The notes beneath the pieces were generated by a model, which had not been told where the DNA came from, ran no database searches, and saw nothing but the letters and a program-made list of their open reading frames with translations. This document shows positions 51,597 through 60,126 of a stretch of DNA of 64,000 nt, one piece after another. The stretch's first letter is position 1; every line of letters begins with the position of its first letter. Both the position numbers and the translations under genes were made by a program. Origin of the DNA: JANLYQ01 sp031365725 (GTDB lineage: Bacteria > Actinomycetota > Actinomycetes > JACCUZ01); NCBI GenBank assembly GCA_031365725.1, contig JANLYQ010000018.1, positions 1 through 64,000 of the forward strand, given 5' to 3'.

Positions 51597-52643
51597 TCAC
51601 TCCTCCTCGGGCGCAGGTGTGGTCGCCTTCACCGGTCCGGCCGGCTTGTCAGTTGTTGGTGGTGCCGGCGGCGTTGCTGCTGGCGGTGCTGGCGGTGCTG
51701 CGGGCGGTGCTGGCGGTGCTGGCGGTGCTGGCGGTGCTGGCAACAGGGTGGCGACGCTCGCGACGGCTTGAGCCAAGGCCGCCTGCGCTTGGGCAGCCTG
51801 TTGCAGCGCCCCGCGCAGGATCGCGAGTGGCGATGGTGCTGGTTGCGCGGCGGTACCCGGTGGTCGCTGACCGGCGGCGGGAGGGCCCGCAGGCGGCGCA
51901 CCCGGCGGACGTTGACCCGCAGGCGGTGCACCCGGCGGACGTTGACCCGCAGGCGGCGCAGCCGGCCGGGGCGGCGGCAGCGCGGCGACGGTCTCCGCCA
52001 ACGCCATACGAAGCGGCTTGAAAGGGTCTGTGTCGGGAGGCAGCGGCGCAAGTCGGCCAGTGCGGGGCGCGCGCGCAGCCTGGATCTGCGCCGGGGTGCT
52101 CGGGCTGACCACGATGCGCGCGGCCTGGCGCACCGGCGCCCCTGCCTTCATCACTGCCGGCATCTCCACCGGCACCGTGACCGCGACGTCGAGCTGCATC
52201 TTCAACTCCCCACCGAACATCGGCAGCATCGCGCGCTTCATGCCGCTCGCGGTGGAGAGGAAGTGGGCGTGGGGAGGAGAGTCGGGGCCGAGCAGGTCCG
52301 GCGGCAAGACGTCGTAGGAGTTCAGCGACACGACCACGGCGGCAAGCACGTCGTGCTCCACCTCGACCGGGCAGCCCCAGACCGACAGGCAGTAGAAGAT
52401 GTCGAACCGCGTCGGTGGTGGCCGGCGGGCGATGATCGCGCCGGAGTCATCCCGCACCGGTTCCAGCATCACATCGCGACGGGTGATGTTGTCGCGGATG
52501 TCGAACAGGAAGAGGTTGACGGTTGGCTTCGTGATCGTGCCCGACCACGCCCGGTTGGGTGCCTCGAGACTGACGCCGACTGCTTCGCCGAGCACGTCGC
52601 GACGCATCAGTGCGCACAGCGCACGGTCCACCGCAGCGATCAT
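51597..52643 (-). CDS. DUF4255 / Pvc16-like tail terminator with Pro/Ala-rich tail
   Basis: The first 190 residues are the Pvc16 N-terminal (DUF4255) domain: IAAVDRALCALMRRDVLGEA, TKPTVNLFLFDIRDNI, PPTRFDIFYCLSVWG. This protein caps the distal end of tube and sheath. From about 240 to 348 it is low complexity: GQRPPGAPPA repeats, an Ala/Gln helix and PPAPPAP runs encoded by a 9-bp DNA repeat (about 51661-51745). ATG at 52643 is chosen because the conserved domain starts there. It is the first gene of the minus-strand CIS block. Confidence 0.88.
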   Translation of the reverse strand: MIAAVDRALCALMRRDVLGEAVGVSLEAPNRAWSGTITKPTVNLFLFDIRDNITRRDVMLEPVRDDSGAIIARRPPPTRFDIFYCLSVWGCPVEVEHDVLAAVVVSLNSYDVLPPDLLGPDSPPHAHFLSTASGMKRAMLPMFGGELKMQLDVAVTVPVEMPAVMKAGAPVRQAARIVVSPSTPAQIQAARAPRTGRLAPLPPDTDPFKPLRMALAETVAALPPPRPAAPPAGQRPPGAPPAGQRPPGAPPAGPPAAGQRPPGTAAQPAPSPLAILRGALQQAAQAQAALAQAVASVATLLPAPPAPPAPPAPPAAPPAPPAATPPAPPTTDKPAGPVKATTPAPEEE

Positions 52644-52771
52644 CGCCCCAGCGTGGAGAAGTGTCGGCGGCAGGACGAGGTGCGCCGGGGCGGGCGTTGG
52701 GGCACGCGCGTTGCCCCGCCGGCCGGCGACACATGGCGGCGTCGTGCCCGTCACGACCCCCACGTACCCTC

Positions 52772-54046
52772 ATGGGCATGAGCCCCCTGACCGGCGACGC
52801 GGCCGCGAGGTCCGCCCCGGAGCCCGGAGCTCGCCCCCGATCGGTGCGGTCCCAGCAGGTCGATCTGGTGGGTTCGCTGCTCGCGCGGCTGCCCCATGCC
52901 GAGGATGCGGTGGCCTGGGTGCGCGACGGTGTCGGGCTGGTCGGCTGGGGTGTTGCCGCCCGGATCGAGGTCAGCGGACCGGACCGCTTCGCGCAGGCGC
53001 GGGCTTGGTGGCAGGAGCTCACGGCCGGTCTCGAGGTTGCTGACGAAGTCGGCGTACGCGGGTCGGGGCCTGTTGCTTTCGGCTCGTTCGCGTTCCGGGA
53101 TGATGCGCCGTCGGTGCTCGTCGTGCCGCAGGTCGTGCTCGGGCACAGCGCCGAGGGCAGCTGGCTCACCACGGTCGACGAGCCGCCGCGGCTGGCCTCG
53201 CCCGAGCCGGTGCGGCAGACCGAGGGCCTGCGCTATGCCCGCGGAGAGATGGGTGTGGAGGACTTCCGGGCTGCCGTACGCCGGGCAGTGGCGCGCATCG
53301 ACGCGGGCGACCTTGACAAGGTGGTGCTGGCCCACGACCTGCTCGCCGTCGCCGACGACGACATCGACGTGCGCGCCGTGCTGAACGGTCTGGCCGCTCG
53401 CAACCCGGACTGCTGGACCTACGCCGTCGACGGGCTGGTGGGCGCTACCCCGGAGCTGTTGGTGAGCCGCGCCGGCGACCGGATGGTGTCGCGGGTGCTG
53501 GCGGGCACGACGTCACGCGGCGGCGATGCAGCCGACGATCAGGCTCGAGTCGAAGCATTGATGGCGTCGGGTAAGGACCAGGCGGAGCACCGCTTCGCAG
53601 TCGAGTCGCTGGTGCAGGCCCTCGCGCCGCACGTGCGCTCGCTGTCCGCGCCGGCGCCCCCGCACGCGTTGCCGTTGTCGAATGTCACCCACCTCGCCAC
53701 CGACGTGACCGGCGTCGTCGACGACGGGTCGGACGTGCTCGACCTCGTGGCCGCGTTGCATCCAACCGCTGCCGTCGGGGGTACGCCGCGTGGTGCCGCA
53801 CTCGACCTGCTCGCCGAGCTGGAACCGATGGACCGTGGCCGCTACGCCGGGCCGGTGGGCTGGGTCGATGCCTCCGGTGACGGCGAATGGGGCATCGCGC
53901 TGCGGTGCGCACAGCTCTCCGGCCGGACCGCCAGGCTGTTCGCCGGGTGCGGCATCGTCGCCGGCTCCGACCCGGACGCCGAGGTGCTCGAGGCGCAAGC
54001 AAAGCTCGTGCCGGTCCGGGACGCCCTCGAAGGCGTCACCGGCTAG
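52772..54046 (+). CDS. menF: Isochorismate synthase
   Basis: This 424-aa chorismate-binding enzyme commits chorismate to menaquinone. The C-terminal half holds the active site: LDKVVLAHDLLA (general base lysine region), VSRVLAGTTSRGG, SGKDQAEHRFAVES and HPTAAVGGTPRGAALDLL with catalytic acidic residues near GRYAGPVGWVD. Two ATGs (52772, 52778) are possible; there is no clear ribosome site. It diverges from the CIS block across 128 bp and marks the right edge of the island. With menD elsewhere in the window, a menaquinone role is favoured over siderophore synthesis. Confidence 0.9.
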   Translation: MGMSPLTGDAAARSAPEPGARPRSVRSQQVDLVGSLLARLPHAEDAVAWVRDGVGLVGWGVAARIEVSGPDRFAQARAWWQELTAGLEVADEVGVRGSGPVAFGSFAFRDDAPSVLVVPQVVLGHSAEGSWLTTVDEPPRLASPEPVRQTEGLRYARGEMGVEDFRAAVRRAVARIDAGDLDKVVLAHDLLAVADDDIDVRAVLNGLAARNPDCWTYAVDGLVGATPELLVSRAGDRMVSRVLAGTTSRGGDAADDQARVEALMASGKDQAEHRFAVESLVQALAPHVRSLSAPAPPHALPLSNVTHLATDVTGVVDDGSDVLDLVAALHPTAAVGGTPRGAALDLLAELEPMDRGRYAGPVGWVDASGDGEWGIALRCAQLSGRTARLFAGCGIVAGSDPDAEVLEAQAKLVPVRDALEGVTG

Positions 54047-54465
54047 AACGTCCAGACCAGGACGCGAGTCAGGTCGTCCACGTTTGCGCCGGCAGCCTCG
54101 TAGGTCTTGCTTGCCGCAAGGTTGTCGTCGTCGGTAAGGACCCACATGCCGAAGCAGCCTCGCTGACGAGCCAGGTCCGCCAGAGCCGTCACGAGCGCTC
54201 GTCCGACCCCTCGGTTGCGCGACGGCTTGTCGACCCCGAGCTCGTAGAGAAACATCTCAGTCCCCTTGTCAGGGTGCGTCATCTCGACTCCGGTGACCAT
54301 GCCGACGGCATGCCCCTCGTCGTACGCGATCAGGAGGTGGTGACCCGCTTCGCTGAGGAACCGGGCGGTGGCCTCGGGCCGCGCAGGCCCGTCGAAGAGG
54401 TGCTCGGCGGCGGCGACCAGCGTATCGTCGCCGGGGCCGAGACGCGTGATCCCCCAGTCAGACAC
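54043..54465 (-). CDS. GNAT acetyltransferase (AAC(3)-I-like)
   Basis: This 140-aa GNAT protein has the acetyl-CoA motif LGVDKPSRNRGVGRALVTAL and a C-terminal GMWVLTDDDNLAASKTYEAAGA. The overall pattern is close to the AAC(3)-I/AacC1-type group, but sequence alone does not show aminoglycoside activity. The GTG start is close to the neighbouring membrane-protein gene. Its stop overlaps menF by 4 bp from the opposite strand. Confidence 0.82.
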   Translation of the reverse strand: MSDWGITRLGPGDDTLVAAAEHLFDGPARPEATARFLSEAGHHLLIAYDEGHAVGMVTGVEMTHPDKGTEMFLYELGVDKPSRNRGVGRALVTALADLARQRGCFGMWVLTDDDNLAASKTYEAAGANVDDLTRVLVWTF

Positions 54466-54471
54466 CCGCGG

Positions 54472-54729
54472 TCAGCTGTAGTGGTCGATCGGTGGCTCAG
54501 GGAGGTGTTCCTCGTTGACGGCTCCGCGACCGCGGAGCACCGTCAACAACACACAGGTCAACGACGACCACAGTCCAGTGAGCACCCAGAACGCCAGCCA
54601 GGTGGCGGTCGTCGCCCGAAGGCCGATGGGCAGGTCAGCAAGTCGGTGGACCTGAACGAGGCTTGCCAGCAGTGCCACCAGCGCGTAGCCGCCGGTCAGC
54701 GCATCCTGCAAGTGCATACGTTCGAGCAT
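54472..54729 (-). CDS. Small membrane protein
   Basis: This protein of about 85 aa has two predicted helices (LTGGYALVALLASLVQVHRL; TWLAFWVLTGLWSSLTCVLL) and a short acidic tail. ATG at 54729 is preferred; an upstream start would add 16 residues overlapping the divergent gene. It ends 7 bp before the GNAT start. No family recognised. Confidence 0.55.
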   Translation of the reverse strand: MLERMHLQDALTGGYALVALLASLVQVHRLADLPIGLRATTATWLAFWVLTGLWSSLTCVLLTVLRGRGAVNEEHLPEPPIDHYS

Positions 54730-54778
54730 GCGGCGAGCATGCCAGAGTCGACCGTCCCGCGATGTCACACTCGACAAC

Positions 54779-55168
54779 GTGGAAATCCTGGTCAGACGTT
54801 TCTACGACACCGTGTGGAACCGCTGGGACGACGACGCTGTCGACGGCCTGCTCGCCGAGGACTTCGTGTTCCGCGGCTCGCTGGGCACCGACACCGTGGG
54901 GCGCGACGACTGGCGGCGCTACCGCGACAGTGTCCGCGCCGGCTCGTCGGACTTTCACAACGGGATCGTGACCCTTGTCGACGACGGCGAGCGCGCAGCG
55001 GCAAGGTTGACGTACACCGGCACGCACGACGGGGTCCTGCTCGGACTCCCCGCGACGGGACGGCGGTTCTCCTACGCCGGAGCGGCGTTCTTCACAGCGA
55101 CAGGAGGTCGACTCAGCTCCGCCTGGGTGCTCGGCGACCTCACAGCCTTGCGGGCACAGCTCGGCTGA
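54779..55168 (+). CDS. SnoaL-like cone-fold protein
   Basis: This 129-aa protein of the SnoaL/NTF2-like superfamily has EILVRRFYDTVWNRWDDDAV, EDFVFRGSLG and the C-terminal RLSSAWVLGDLTALRAQLG pattern. Such proteins act as polyketide cyclases, isomerases or binders; no substrate is indicated. The GTG at 54779 fits the family start; an ATG at 54728 would add 17 residues but overlaps the divergent gene. No ribosome site is visible, so it may be leaderless. Confidence 0.68.
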   Translation: MEILVRRFYDTVWNRWDDDAVDGLLAEDFVFRGSLGTDTVGRDDWRRYRDSVRAGSSDFHNGIVTLVDDGERAAARLTYTGTHDGVLLGLPATGRRFSYAGAAFFTATGGRLSSAWVLGDLTALRAQLG

Positions 55169-55178
55169 CAGCAGGGCT

Positions 55179-55292
55179 GTCGTCGATGCGCACGTGGTGC
55201 TCTGCGCGCGACGAGCAGGCCACGCGGTGGTCAGCGGCGATCCGGACGACCTGCGGAGACTGGATCCGACGATCGTCGTGGTCCCGCCCTAA
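55179..55292 (+). pseudogene. C-terminal remnant of a PIN-domain (VapC-like) gene
   Basis: The gap between the SnoaL-like gene and menD reads, in one frame, VVDAHVVLCARRAGHAVVSG, then DPDDLRRLDPTIVVVPP and a stop. This is the last strand-helix part of PIN toxins, including the DAHVV and SDPDD-like acidic motif. No N-terminal catalytic Asp region or antitoxin gene is present. It is probably the leftover of a deleted vapBC pair. It is only 37 codons and has no start. Confidence 0.6.
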
Positions 55293-55305
55293 GGCCGCTG
55301 CACTG

Positions 55306-57045
55306 CTAGATCGAGCCGAGCGAATCGGCGACGGCTTGGCGCAGGGACTCGTGAAGAGCGCGGGTGCGTGAGCGATCCGTGTGGATTTCGACCACCCGGA
55401 TGCCGTTTGGTCTCTCGAGCATGGCGCGCAGCTCGTCGGGCGTCTCCGCCCGCTGGTACGGCGTCCCCGTGGCGGCGCAGAGCGAGGACATTGCCACACC
55501 GTGCGGCGTACCGAAGACTCGCTCGAAAGCTGCCGCGTAGGCGGGATCTCCTTGCTCCAGCAGGGAGAACAGCCCGCCGCCGTCGTCGTTGACGACCACG
55601 ATCGTGAGGTCGGGCCGTGGCTCGTCAGGTCCGAGGACGAGTCCGTTGCTGTCGTGCAGAAAGGTGAGGTCACCCATCAGCGCGTACGCCGGTCGGTGGT
55701 CGCTGCCGTCCGGATCACGACCGGCCTGGTGTGCGAGAGCTGCGCCGACCGCGGTGGACACCGTGCCGTCGATGCCGGCCGCACCACGGTTGGCGAGTAC
55801 GAGCCGGTGGTCGTCGGGATGGGCGACCCCGTCGCTGTCGAGCAGCGGCTCCTCCCACGGCGGCGCGAGGTCCAGGTCGCGGACCGAGCTGGACGAGCCG
55901 ACGACAAGCAGCGCGCCAGGTGGGAAAGCGGCAGCGACGGCGCGCGCCACCGACACGCCACTGGCCTCATCGTCGATGCGTGCCGTCATCGCCTGCCGGG
56001 CAACGCGATCGGCGTCGAGCCACCGGGTGAGCCACGCGTCCGGGTCGGCCCGCGGGGCGCCCTTCGCCACCCATGCTGGCGCGATGAGCTCGGCGACCAC
56101 CGGGGGCGTGGGGCTGAGTGCGACCACTCGCCCACGCCGGGGGGCGACCACGACCTCGACGTCTCCCCGCGCCAGCAGCCGCGTCACGGGACGCGACAGC
56201 GTGGGGCGGCCGTAGACGACGACCCTCTCGATCTCCGGACCGAGCCGGTCGAGCAGAAACCGATAGGCAGCAAGGGCATTCGGTCCACTGCGGGCCCCCG
56301 AGCTCGGCTCGGCCAGCAGCGGCCAGGACGCGGCCTCGGCGACCCAGCGCGCCTCCCACCCCGCCCCGTCGCCGGCGACGACGACCGTGCGCGGCCCGGC
56401 ATCGAGCAGCACCACCGGCAGCAGGCCGTCGCCGAGCGGCATCGCCCGAGCACCGCTGCCGACATCGTCGGAATCGTGAGCCGAGTCAGCCGCGCCACCG
56501 TCAGCCGTCCCCGGCACCAACGGCTCCCGGAACGCGACATTGAGGTGCACCGGCCCGCGACGACTCAGCTCGACCGCCCTGGCCACGGTCTCCCGCCATC
56601 CACTGACGTCCGGCGGCGCGAGGTCTCCGTCGGCTGAAAGCTCCTCGAAGCAGCGCACCGAGTCGCCGTACAGCCGGACCTGGTCGATCGTCTGGTTGGC
56701 GCCCGTGCCGCGCAGCTCGACCGGCCGATCGGCGGTCAGCACCATGAGCCGAACACCTGAATGATCGGCCTCGACCACCGCCGGGTGCAGGTTGACCGCT
56801 GCGGTGCCCGACGTCGTGACCACCGGCACCGGCAGCCCCGACGCCTTGGCCAGTCCCAGAGCGAGGAAGCCGGCGGTGCGCTCATCGATGCGCACGTGCA
56901 ACCGCACGAGCCCCTCGGCATCCGCGGCGTGCAGCGCGAACGACAGCGGCGCGTTGCGCGACCCCGGGCAGAGCACCGCCTCGCGCACACCGTCCTCGAC
57001 CAGCTGGTCGACGATGGCGCGGGCCAGAGCAGTCGACGGGTTCAC
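55306..57045 (-). CDS. menD: SEPHCHC synthase (MenD)
   Basis: This 579-aa thiamine-diphosphate enzyme joins isochorismate and 2-oxoglutarate. N-terminal EAVLCPGSRNAPLSFALHAA and HVRIDERTAGFLALGLAKAS (with the catalytic Glu) identify MenD. GDLTFLHDSNGLVLG is the Mg/thiamine diphosphate site. The GTG start overlaps the menC stop (GTGA), so menC and menD are one unit, menC first. Length is normal. 2-Oxoglutarate is also the likely Kor substrate. Confidence 0.94.
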   Translation of the reverse strand: MNPSTALARAIVDQLVEDGVREAVLCPGSRNAPLSFALHAADAEGLVRLHVRIDERTAGFLALGLAKASGLPVPVVTTSGTAAVNLHPAVVEADHSGVRLMVLTADRPVELRGTGANQTIDQVRLYGDSVRCFEELSADGDLAPPDVSGWRETVARAVELSRRGPVHLNVAFREPLVPGTADGGAADSAHDSDDVGSGARAMPLGDGLLPVVLLDAGPRTVVVAGDGAGWEARWVAEAASWPLLAEPSSGARSGPNALAAYRFLLDRLGPEIERVVVYGRPTLSRPVTRLLARGDVEVVVAPRRGRVVALSPTPPVVAELIAPAWVAKGAPRADPDAWLTRWLDADRVARQAMTARIDDEASGVSVARAVAAAFPPGALLVVGSSSSVRDLDLAPPWEEPLLDSDGVAHPDDHRLVLANRGAAGIDGTVSTAVGAALAHQAGRDPDGSDHRPAYALMGDLTFLHDSNGLVLGPDEPRPDLTIVVVNDDGGGLFSLLEQGDPAYAAAFERVFGTPHGVAMSSLCAATGTPYQRAETPDELRAMLERPNGIRVVEIHTDRSRTRALHESLRQAVADSLGSI

Positions 57046-58004
57046 GCGAGCGACCCTACGGAGGTGAGGCGGGCGAGCCAGCGGGCAGTCGTCGCATCGT
57101 CTGCGGCGGGCGCGGAAGCTGCGTCGACATCAGGGCGTACGACGGGGAGCGCGCCGTCGACGACCACCATTGGCGAGGAGGTCACGTCGCCCTCGAGCAG
57201 CTGCAGGGTGGCCAGCCCGCACGCATAGGGCAGCTCGGGCAGCGCGGCGGCCAGGGCCAGGCCCGCGGCGATGCCGACCGAGGTCTCCAGGGCTGAGGAG
57301 ACCACCACCGGCAGGCCGATCTGCTCGGCGATGCGCAGGCACGCCGCCACTCCCCCGAGCGGCTGCACCTTGAGCACCGCGACGTCGGCCGCCTCGAGCC
57401 GACGCACCCGCAGCGGGTCGGCGGCCCGGCGGATCGACTCGTCGGCGGCGATCGGCACCTGCACCTGTCGGCGTACCCGGGCGAGGTCCTCGACCGAGGC
57501 GCACGGCTGCTCGACGTACTCCAGGCCGCCGCCAGCGCGGTCAAGCAGGCGGGTCATGCGCACCGCGGTGTCGACGTCCCAGGCACCGTTCGCGTCGACC
57601 CGGACCCGGCCACCGGGACCACCCTCGGCGAGGGCAGCGACCACCGCCTCGACCCGGGCGACGTCGTCGGACTCGGCCTGGCCGGGCTCGGCGACCTTGA
57701 CCTTGGCGGTCCGACAGCCGTGTGACTCACGCACGACCCGCGCTGCCAGGTCGGGTCCGACCGCGGGCACGGTGACGTTCACCGGGATCGTCGTACGTCG
57801 TGGGGCGGGCCACCCGACGTCGGCTGCCTCGCGCGCGGCAGCCAGCCACGACATGCACTCGGCGTGGTCGTAGTCCCAGAACGGCGACCACTCGGCCCAC
57901 CCCGCGTCGCCGCGCAGCAGCACGCCTTCGCGCACGTCGATGCCGCGGAAGCGTGTGCGCATCGGGATGGCGAACACCACCGGGGCACCAACGGCGGGGG
58001 GCAC
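57042..58004 (-). CDS. menC: o-Succinylbenzoate synthase
   Basis: This enolase-superfamily protein of about 320 aa dehydrates SHCHC. Catalytic elements are in order: KVKVAEPG (KxK), RVDANGAWD (Asp), YVEQPC (Glu), ADES (Asp) and LKVQPLGG (Lys). FAIPMRTRFRGI is the family opening. GTG at 58004 is used; GTG at 57980 would remove eight residues. It is transcribed divergently from menB across about 19 bp. Confidence 0.92.
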   Translation of the reverse strand: MPPAVGAPVVFAIPMRTRFRGIDVREGVLLRGDAGWAEWSPFWDYDHAECMSWLAAAREAADVGWPAPRRTTIPVNVTVPAVGPDLAARVVRESHGCRTAKVKVAEPGQAESDDVARVEAVVAALAEGGPGGRVRVDANGAWDVDTAVRMTRLLDRAGGGLEYVEQPCASVEDLARVRRQVQVPIAADESIRRAADPLRVRRLEAADVAVLKVQPLGGVAACLRIAEQIGLPVVVSSALETSVGIAAGLALAAALPELPYACGLATLQLLEGDVTSSPMVVVDGALPVVRPDVDAASAPAADDATTARWLARLTSVGSLA

Positions 58005-58010
58005 GGCACC

Positions 58011-58024
58011 TATCCTCGCCGATG
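58011..58024 (+). promoter_or_regulatory. menB: Candidate leaderless promoter of menB
   Basis: TATCCT at 58011-58016 lies 7 bp before the menB GTG. That is the spacing expected when transcription starts at or next to the start codon, which is common in actinobacteria. No ribosome site is visible. The divergent menC start overlaps this region, so the two genes share a very short control region. Confidence 0.4.
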
Positions 58025-58971
58025 TGACCGCGGAGCCGAGTGACAGTGCGCTGTTCGACCCATCCCGCTGGGAACAGGTCGCAGGCTTCGACCTCACCGA
58101 CGTGACCTACCACCGAGCGGTGGTCGAGGGTCCGGGGCGCGGCACCGTGCGCATCGCGTTCGACCGGCCGGGCGTGCGCAACGCGTTCCGGCCGCACACC
58201 GTCGACGAGCTCTACCGGGTGCTCGACCACGCCCGGATGACGCCTGATGTGGGGTGCGTGCTGCTGACCGGCAACGGTCCGTCTGAGCGCGACGGCGGAC
58301 ACGCGTTCTGCTCCGGCGGCGACCAGCGGATCCGGGGTCGCAGCGGCTATCAGTACGCCGCCGGCGAGACGGCCGACTCGATGACTGCCGATGAGCAAGC
58401 ACGCGTCAAGGCCGCCGGCGGGCGGCTGCACATCCTTGAGGTGCAGCGGCTGATCCGCACGATGCCCAAGGTCGTCGTCGCGGTCGTCAACGGCTGGGCT
58501 GCCGGCGGCGGGCACTCGCTGCACGTGGTGTGCGACCTCACCATCGCGTCGCGGGAGCATGCGAGGTTCAAGCAGACCGATGCCGATGTGGGGTCGTTCG
58601 ACGCGGGTTACGGATCGGCGTACCTCGCGAAGATGGTCGGGCAGAAGAACGCCCGGGAGATCTTCTTCCTCGGCCGGACCTACACCGCTGACGACATGCA
58701 CCGGATGGGCGCGGTCAACATCGTCGCCGACCACGCCGACCTGGAGAAGGTGGCGCTGGAGGTGGCGGCCGAGGTCAACGGCAAGAGCCCGACCGCGCAA
58801 CGGATGTTGAAGTTTGCCTTCAACCTCGTGGACGACGGCCTGATGGGGCAACAGGTTTTCGCGGGTGAGGCGACCCGGCTCGCCTACCTGACCGACGAGG
58901 CCGTCGAGGGCCGGGACGCCTTCCTCGAGAAGCGGGCGCCGGACTGGTCGGCGTACCCCTGGTACTACTGA
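58024..58971 (+). CDS. menB: 1,4-Dihydroxy-2-naphthoyl-CoA synthase
   Basis: This 315-aa crotonase-fold enzyme closes the naphthoquinone ring. Visible hallmarks are AFCSGGDQRIRGRSGY, VNGWAAGGGHSLHVVCDL, FKQTDADVGSFDAGYGSAYL and the diagnostic C-terminus FLEKRAPDWSAYPWYY. The GTG start gives the N-terminal lead typical of actinobacterial MenB. An insertion around GETADSMTADEQARVKA is also usual. Confidence 0.95.
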   Translation: MTAEPSDSALFDPSRWEQVAGFDLTDVTYHRAVVEGPGRGTVRIAFDRPGVRNAFRPHTVDELYRVLDHARMTPDVGCVLLTGNGPSERDGGHAFCSGGDQRIRGRSGYQYAAGETADSMTADEQARVKAAGGRLHILEVQRLIRTMPKVVVAVVNGWAAGGGHSLHVVCDLTIASREHARFKQTDADVGSFDAGYGSAYLAKMVGQKNAREIFFLGRTYTADDMHRMGAVNIVADHADLEKVALEVAAEVNGKSPTAQRMLKFAFNLVDDGLMGQQVFAGEATRLAYLTDEAVEGRDAFLEKRAPDWSAYPWYY

Positions 58972-58989
58972 CCCGACACGGGTCCATGG

Positions 58990-60021
58990 TTACTGCGACG
59001 GCAGGATCACAGCCTTCCCGCGGATCCGGCCGGCGCGCAGGTCGTTGATGGCCTCAGGCGCCGCGGCGAGCGGGTAGGCACGGTCGAGCCACGGGGTGAC
59101 GTGACCACTCTCGACCATCGCCCTGAGTTCGTCGAGGTCGGCGGCGTTCTCCGACGCGATGAAGGTGCCGAGCCGCTGCTTCACGACGAGGGACAAGGCC
59201 ATCGCGCGCAGCTGTCGGTCGGTCCCGCCGAGCCACCGGCCGCCCCCCTCGCCGCCGGTGATGAGCAGCGTGCCGCGTGGGGTGAGCAGGCGGCGGAGAC
59301 CGCGCAGCGGGCGGTTTCCGCCGATGTCGAGGATCACGTCGAAGGTCCCGGCAAGGGAGCCGAGGTCATCTGTCGTGTAGTCGATGACGTGGTCGGCACC
59401 CAGCGAGCGCACGAGGTCAAGCTTGGCGGCGCTCGCGACACCGGTGACCTCCGCGCCGGCCGCCTTGGCCAGCTGCACGGCGATGTGGCCGACGCCTCCG
59501 GAGGCACCGAGGACGAGGACGCGCTGACCCGAGGCAACCCCGCTGCGGCGGACGGCCTGTAGCGCGGTGAGTCCCGAGACCGGGACCGCCGCAGCCTGTT
59601 CGAACGTGAGGTTGGCGGGCTTGCGCGCGAGCTTGTGCGGGCTGGCAATCGCCTGCTCGGCGAACGTTCCCCGGCCGAACCCGTAGACCTCGTCACCCAC
59701 CTGGAAGGACGTGACGCCGGCGCCGACGGCAGCGACCCGACCGGCGAGGTCGCCGCCGCGCACGCGGGACTTGGGTGCGCGCAGCCCGTAACCGGCCAGG
59801 CGGATGGGGTAAGGAAGGCCGGTCATCAGATGCCACACGCCCTGGTCGAGGCCCGCGGCCTGCACGCTGACCAGAACGTCGTCCGCACCGACGTCGGGTA
59901 GGGGGACTCTCTCGACGCGAAGGACAGCGTCGGCGTCGCCGTAGGCGTCCTGGACGAGGGCCAGCATGGTGGCGGCCGGGGTGGGCGCATCCTGCACGGG
60001 TGGGGAGAGGTGGAGAGTCAT
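58990..60021 (-). CDS. Zinc-independent NAD(P)H quinone oxidoreductase-like MDR protein
   Basis: This 343-aa medium-chain dehydrogenase/reductase has QRVLVLGASGGVGHIAVQLA (nucleotide motif), VDEVYGFGRG-like text (VGDEVYGFGRGTFAEQ) and no structural-zinc cysteines, so it belongs to the QOR branch. ATG at 60021. It diverges from a TetR gene with two palindromic operators between them, which suggests induction by a toxic or electrophilic ligand. The physiological substrate is unknown. Confidence 0.86.
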   Translation of the reverse strand: MTLHLSPPVQDAPTPAATMLALVQDAYGDADAVLRVERVPLPDVGADDVLVSVQAAGLDQGVWHLMTGLPYPIRLAGYGLRAPKSRVRGGDLAGRVAAVGAGVTSFQVGDEVYGFGRGTFAEQAIASPHKLARKPANLTFEQAAAVPVSGLTALQAVRRSGVASGQRVLVLGASGGVGHIAVQLAKAAGAEVTGVASAAKLDLVRSLGADHVIDYTTDDLGSLAGTFDVILDIGGNRPLRGLRRLLTPRGTLLITGGEGGGRWLGGTDRQLRAMALSLVVKQRLGTFIASENAADLDELRAMVESGHVTPWLDRAYPLAAAPEAINDLRAGRIRGKAVILPSQ

Positions 60022-60043
60022 GAGAGTTCCTTCATTTGCTGTT

Positions 60044-60080
60044 CTTACGGTGTAAGTAAAGATAGCCTTACGTCGTAAGG
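60044..60080. promoter_or_regulatory. Paired TetR operators CTTACnnnGTAAG
   Basis: Two perfect palindromes, CTTAC-GGT-GTAAG (60044-60056) and CCTTAC-GTC-GTAAGG (60066-60080), lie with centres 23 bp apart in the AT-rich gap between the divergent oxidoreductase and TetR genes. Shared half-site TTAC. They are the expected binding sites of the adjacent TetR protein. Confidence 0.75.
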
Positions 60081-60126
60081 TTGTCAAGCGCCGCCACCAC
60101 CACCGCAACCGAGAGCAGGTACGCCG

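Noticed and set aside
28341..52643. Complete contractile prophage
   Set aside because: No capsid, portal, terminase, integrase or lysis genes; gene content and order match injection systems.
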